Notes under the pieces: model-generated
What the model saw: the letters and a program-made list of their open reading frames with translations, nothing else
Databases searched by the model: none
What the model was told of the DNA's origin: nothing
Shown: piece by piece, positions 13,549-15,751 of the stretch
How the letters are laid out: every line of letters starts with the position of its first letter
How positions within the stretch are numbered: position 1 is the first letter of the stretch
NCBI GenBank assembly: GCA_029865515.1
Contig: JAOUGQ010000047.1
Span: 1-15,751, forward strand
Direction: 5' to 3'
Source: Nitrospirota bacterium
GTDB taxonomy: Bacteria; Nitrospirota; Nitrospiria; Nitrospirales; UBA8639
Length of the DNA stretch: 15,751 nt
Program-made: the position numbers and the translations under genes

Positions 13549-15751
13549 TTAGAATATCCCCAATGTGACCCCTCCGTAGAATGAGCGGCCATACCCTGCG
13601 AAGAACAGTTGCTTATTGGCATCGGGTGTCGCGTCCGATGCGACCTGACCGGACGCCGCGTAGGTTTTATCCGCGATGTTGTTCACTTCGAAAAAGAACT
13701 TGGCAAAGCGAACCCAGTCATTATTGAACCTAAAGGTCTTGTGAAGATTGACGTTCACGAGCCAGTAGGAAGGTATTCCTATGGTATTGCTATTGTTCAG
13801 ATAATAGCTATTGTAATAATTGGTCTCGACCCAGCCTCCCCATTCGGTTTTCGCATGATCATACATGACCTTCATGTTCAAGACATCACTTGGGACGTTG
13901 GGGACGTCCTTGCCGTCCTGTGTGACATTGGTAGCCACGCCATTCACCAGATACCGGTCTGTGAAGTTGATATACTTGGCATCAATGTGAGTGTACGCTC
14001 CGTGGAACTGCCAACCTGGTAAGGGTCTCCAATCGGCGGAGGCCTCAACACCCCGATATTCCGAGGAGTCGGCATTGACTGAGGCCGTGTTCCCACCAGA
14101 AATGTTTTGCGAAATAATTTCATCGCGAAAGAAGATCCAGAACCCCACAAGTTGAACATTCAAGGTTTGATGAAGTTGGGCTTCGTGGCCGAATTCCACG
14201 TTCACATTCCTTTGGGGATCCAATTTGAAATTGGAACCGGGTAGACCGGTGAGGGGATTGCGAGTCAAATTGCTGAATTGCGGGATGCCATATCCGGTAG
14301 ACCCTCTGATCCAATGTCGAAAGCCTGCCGCCGGTCTCCATGTCAGTGACATTTCCGGAGCCCAGTTGTAGTAGGTTTTGGTGGTACTGGGGCGGCTGGA
14401 GACGACCCCATTGGTATAATTGATCGTCTGAATGCTCACGATCGATTGTTCGAATCCCAGCCCGGCCGCCAGAGTCCAATTCGGTAAAAAGGTGAGTTCT
14501 TCGCGGAACCGTCCTCCGATGTTTCGAATGGTTCCCCGGTTGTTCTGTATCAGGGTTCCTCGGGTTCCATGCCTGTCCCCCAAATTTTGGAAGGTGTTAC
14601 CCTCCTGCTCCATGTTATTGACGAAGAACCCGAGGTAGCTGTTCAACGGCATGCGGGATATCTGTCCACGGTGCCGCAAATCGGAATAGTGTTTCCAATT
14701 GGTATTGACGTTATCAGTGATTTGAGAGAAATTCTGATTAATGTCCTTGACATCGTAATCCCCTTCCATCGTCAAGATGAGGTCGGGAGTCAACGCCCAT
14801 TCATGGATCAATCCGATGATGGTGCGGCGGTCGAGTCGACCTTGATCAAGCGCATCCGCGTTGGTTCCTGCTTGACGAGAATTTTTTTCAAATTGACTTT
14901 TGGTGAGCCGGGTGGGCACGTCGGTGTCCAGCCAGTTCGTGATGGCCTTGACGTACAGGTTTTGTTTGTCGTTAATGGTGAAGCGGAAATTAAAATTCAA
15001 CGTCTGGGTATTGTATTCGCTGTGATGGATGTAACCGTTTTCAGCCGCGTTACTGGCAAATATCGATACATCCAGATTCTTGTACTGGTGGCCGAGGGCG
15101 ATCGCTTGCTTGTTATACCCGAAGGATCCTCCCGTAAAGAAACCTTCCACTCCATTGATGTCACTTCCCCGCCGGGTTTTGAATTGCACCATCCCGCCGA
15201 GGGCATAATTATCATAAAGCGAGGAAGCGGCTCCCCGGATGACTTCGGTCGATCTCATGAACCACGGGTCCTGTATATCGAGTCGTGACAGTCCGTCAGA
15301 CTGTGTTTGCTGAAATCCATCTTCATAGACCTTGATGTCACGGATGGCGAAGGCCGTTTTGACCCCGGATCCCCGAATGGAAATGCTGAAATCTCTGGGA
15401 CCGTTCGCCTGGCGCAGAATAATGCCGGGAAGGGATTCGAGGGATTCTTTCATGGTTCGGGTGGGTTGCGAATCGGTTTCTGATTGAGGGGTGGATGACA
15501 GTGTCAGACCTTCCGGCCGTTTCAGGATCCTGGTGCTGACGATACTCATTTCCTCCAGCATCACCGCTTCCTCCTCCTGCAGCTGGACCTGGGCTTGCCG
15601 TTGATCATCGGTTTGTTGGGAGGCAGGTGTTTGAGCCAATTGGCCGAGTTGATCCCGGACTTCTTGTAATCGCGCGTTGATCCGATCAAGTTCCTTTTCC
15701 AATTCCTGCTCTTGCTGCAAAAGGGTTTCTTGAGACATGTTGGCTGGGTTG
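13549..15751 (-). CDS. TonB-dependent outer-membrane receptor, N-terminus outside window
   Basis: At least 729 residues from the ATG at 15738, but the frame stays open to the edge (codons for NPAN precede that Met) and no signal peptide is visible, so the true start is probably upstream. Numbering here is from that Met. Residues 1-60 are rich in Gln, Glu and Leu with heptad-like spacing, a predicted coiled coil unusual for this family. EEMSIVSTR (62-70) resembles a TonB box. The plug (about 70-195) has LESLPGIILRQ, ISIRGSG, FAIRDIKVYEDGF, TEVIRGAASSLYDNYALGGMV and FKTRRG. The rest is a beta barrel ending in GVTLGIF with the C-terminal Phe needed for outer-membrane insertion. Such receptors take up siderophores, metal complexes, vitamins or oligosaccharides using TonB energy. 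The ligand cannot be told from sequence; the neighbouring SmbP-like metal protein makes a metal plausible but not proven. Confidence 0.92.
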   Translation of the reverse strand, partial: NPANMSQETLLQQEQELEKELDRINARLQEVRDQLGQLAQTPASQQTDDQRQAQVQLQEEEAVMLEEMSIVSTRILKRPEGLTLSSTPQSETDSQPTRTMKESLESLPGIILRQANGPRDFSISIRGSGVKTAFAIRDIKVYEDGFQQTQSDGLSRLDIQDPWFMRSTEVIRGAASSLYDNYALGGMVQFKTRRGSDINGVEGFFTGGSFGYNKQAIALGHQYKNLDVSIFASNAAENGYIHHSEYNTQTLNFNFRFTINDKQNLYVKAITNWLDTDVPTRLTKSQFEKNSRQAGTNADALDQGRLDRRTIIGLIHEWALTPDLILTMEGDYDVKDINQNFSQITDNVNTNWKHYSDLRHRGQISRMPLNSYLGFFVNNMEQEGNTFQNLGDRHGTRGTLIQNNRGTIRNIGGRFREELTFLPNWTLAAGLGFEQSIVSIQTINYTNGVVSSRPSTTKTYYNWAPEMSLTWRPAAGFRHWIRGSTGYGIPQFSNLTRNPLTGLPGSNFKLDPQRNVNVEFGHEAQLHQTLNVQLVGFWIFFRDEIISQNISGGNTASVNADSSEYRGVEASADWRPLPGWQFHGAYTHIDAKYINFTDRYLVNGVATNVTQDGKDVPNVPSDVLNMKVMYDHAKTEWGGWVETNYYNSYYLNNSNTIGIPSYWLVNVNLHKTFRFNNDWVRFAKFFFEVNNIADKTYAASGQVASDATPDANKQLFFAGYGRSFYGGVTLGIF

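Noticed and set aside
14569..15288. 239-residue open frame on the plus strand inside the TonB receptor
   Set aside because: It is antisense to well-conserved plug and barrel sequence; its composition reflects the complementary strand of a real gene.
1..15751. CRISPR arrays, insertion sequences, phage genes, tRNA or rRNA genes
   Set aside because: No regular spaced repeats, transposase-like protein, terminal repeats or T-loop-like sequence were found outside coding regions.

Overview
The window is about 15.8 kb of bacterial DNA with near-balanced base composition by eye. It comes from a Gram-negative (diderm) organism: there is a TonB-dependent outer-membrane receptor, an Slp-type lipoprotein and many Sec-exported proteins. 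A SmbP-like His-rich metal-binding protein, a membrane-anchored c-type cytochrome, a TadE/TadG cluster and several secreted proteins of unknown function would fit a nitrifier-like lineage such as Nitrospira (Nitrospirota). That assignment is an inference from gene content, not from a marker gene.

Layout. Bases 1-431 hold the 3' end of a HAD-type 5'-nucleotidase-like gene cut by the window edge. A stand-alone response-regulator receiver (567-1052) and a class 3 lipase (1258-2061) follow on the + strand. Next is a secreted protein of unknown function (2338-3207) closed by a strong intrinsic terminator. An Slp-family lipoprotein with a Tyr/Pro-rich tail (3437-4054) and a two-gene unit made of a membrane-anchored cytochrome c and a small periplasmic protein (5479 down to 4518) lie on the - strand. 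A large APH-like plus P-loop kinase fusion (5670-7256) is on the + strand.

From 9893 down to 7411 on the - strand is a compact TadG-TadE-TadE operon. It is followed at higher coordinates by an exported nine-repeat TPR protein (10455-11531) and a secreted beta-rich protein (11818-12312) that looks like a cupredoxin without copper ligands. The right end has the SmbP-like protein (12920-13273, +) with a strong terminator, converging on a TonB-dependent receptor (13549-15751, -) whose 5' end lies outside the window.

How the genes relate. Most look like independent short transcription units on alternating strands, not one pathway. The common theme is envelope biology: export, electron transfer, metal handling and surface appendage pseudopilins. 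Only the cytochrome c pair and the tad cluster are clearly operonic. I see no CRISPR array, transposase, phage gene, tRNA or rRNA, and no clear case for a wholly new multi-gene system. The most interesting signals are the exact His-heptad duplication in the SmbP-like protein, the nested hairpin in the gap before the secreted beta-rich gene, the inverted repeat just upstream of the SmbP-like gene, the apparent copper-less cupredoxin, and the coiled-coil N-terminus of the TonB receptor.
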